Source: Nanobdellota archaeon
GTDB lineage: Archaea; Nanobdellota; Nanobdellia; Woesearchaeales; JAHJBD01
Assembly: GCA_018813725.1 (NCBI GenBank)
Contig: JAHJBD010000169.1
Span: 1-6,304 of the forward strand
DNA length: 6,304 bases
Reading direction: 5' to 3'
Both the position numbers and the translations under genes were made by a program. Positions 6,159 through 6,304 of the stretch are shown here, piece after piece. Every line of letters starts with the position of its first letter. Position 1 is the stretch's first letter. The notes beneath the pieces are model-generated. The model worked only from the letters and a program-made list of their open reading frames with translations, was not told the DNA's origin and searched no databases.

Positions 6159-6304
6159 ATGAGAATATTATTTTTTGGATTTCAGGGTTGGGGTTATGAA
6201 TCACTCAAAGCCCTTATCCAGAATAATCAGGATGTAATCGCTGTGATTACCCATAAGAGGGGTAATGATAATTGGTATGGTTCTGTTGAAGAGCTCGCCA
6301 AAGA
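6159..6304 (+). CDS. ArnA-like sugar N-formyltransferase, N-terminal fragment
   Basis: The first 48 codons of a gene that runs off the window. MRILFFGFQGWGYESLKAL has the opening strand and helix of the formyltransferase fold shared by methionyl-tRNA formyltransferase and sugar N-formyltransferases. VIAVITHKRGNDNWYGSVEELAK is closer to the ArnA formyltransferase domain, which as I recall has an FTH..., YGSV.RLA pattern, than to methionyl-tRNA formyltransferase, which has VVTQPD there. Such enzymes move a formyl group from N10-formyltetrahydrofolate to an amino sugar nucleotide. GAGGGA (6145-6150) eight bases upstream is a suitable Shine-Dalgarno, inside the end of the epimerase gene. The catalytic Asn-His-Asp residues lie beyond the window, so activity cannot be judged. 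The neighbouring sugar genes favour a sugar substrate over initiator tRNA. Confidence 0.72.
   Translation, partial: MRILFFGFQGWGYESLKALIQNNQDVIAVITHKRGNDNWYGSVEELAK

Overview
The window looks like part of an archaeal surface-glycan or sugar-nucleotide gene cluster, possibly from a DPANN-type genome; the lineage is inferred and not proven. Archaeal signs are a near-consensus TATA element (TTTATAAATA, 2220-2229) about 50 bases before a strong Shine-Dalgarno start, and a second TATA-like element on the minus strand placed about 27 bases before an ATG, as in leaderless archaeal transcripts. No bacterial -35/-10 pair fits either position. The DNA is AT-rich, more so in the left third.

Left block (1-1931, + strand): the 3' part of a thymidylate-kinase-like P-loop kinase overlaps by ATGA with a 489-residue GT-B-like protein. 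The second protein resembles capsule or polysaccharide transferases (QHG, HPRE and GSTAAIEAM motifs). Both look like variable glycan-assembly genes.

Junction (1928-2274): a small minus-strand zinc-ribbon gene (1928-2137) converges on the transferase gene; the two stop codons share a TTAA. It is followed by a divergent promoter region with one TATA element on each strand. A 12-base GC-centred repeat occurs once inside the zinc-ribbon gene and once just upstream of the rightward promoter.

Right block (2275-6304, + strand): four tightly packed genes form one apparent operon. In order they are a divergent nucleotide-sugar 6-dehydrogenase, a glutamine-dependent NAD+ synthetase, an NDP-sugar 4-epimerase-type SDR, and the start of an ArnA-like sugar N-formyltransferase. 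Intergenic gaps are 1, 4 and 3 bases. The likely theme is synthesis of a modified, probably N-formylated amino sugar or uronic sugar for a surface glycan, with an NAD+ biosynthetic gene embedded among NAD+-using enzymes. A sugar aminotransferase would be expected nearby but is not in the window.

The most notable points are the dehydrogenase's missing conserved glutamate and altered C-terminal signature, the NAD+ synthetase inside a sugar operon, the epimerase/formyltransferase pair that recalls a split and reordered ArnA, and the orphan transposase-like zinc ribbon at a compositional boundary. No CRISPR array, complete mobile element, tRNA or rRNA was seen.
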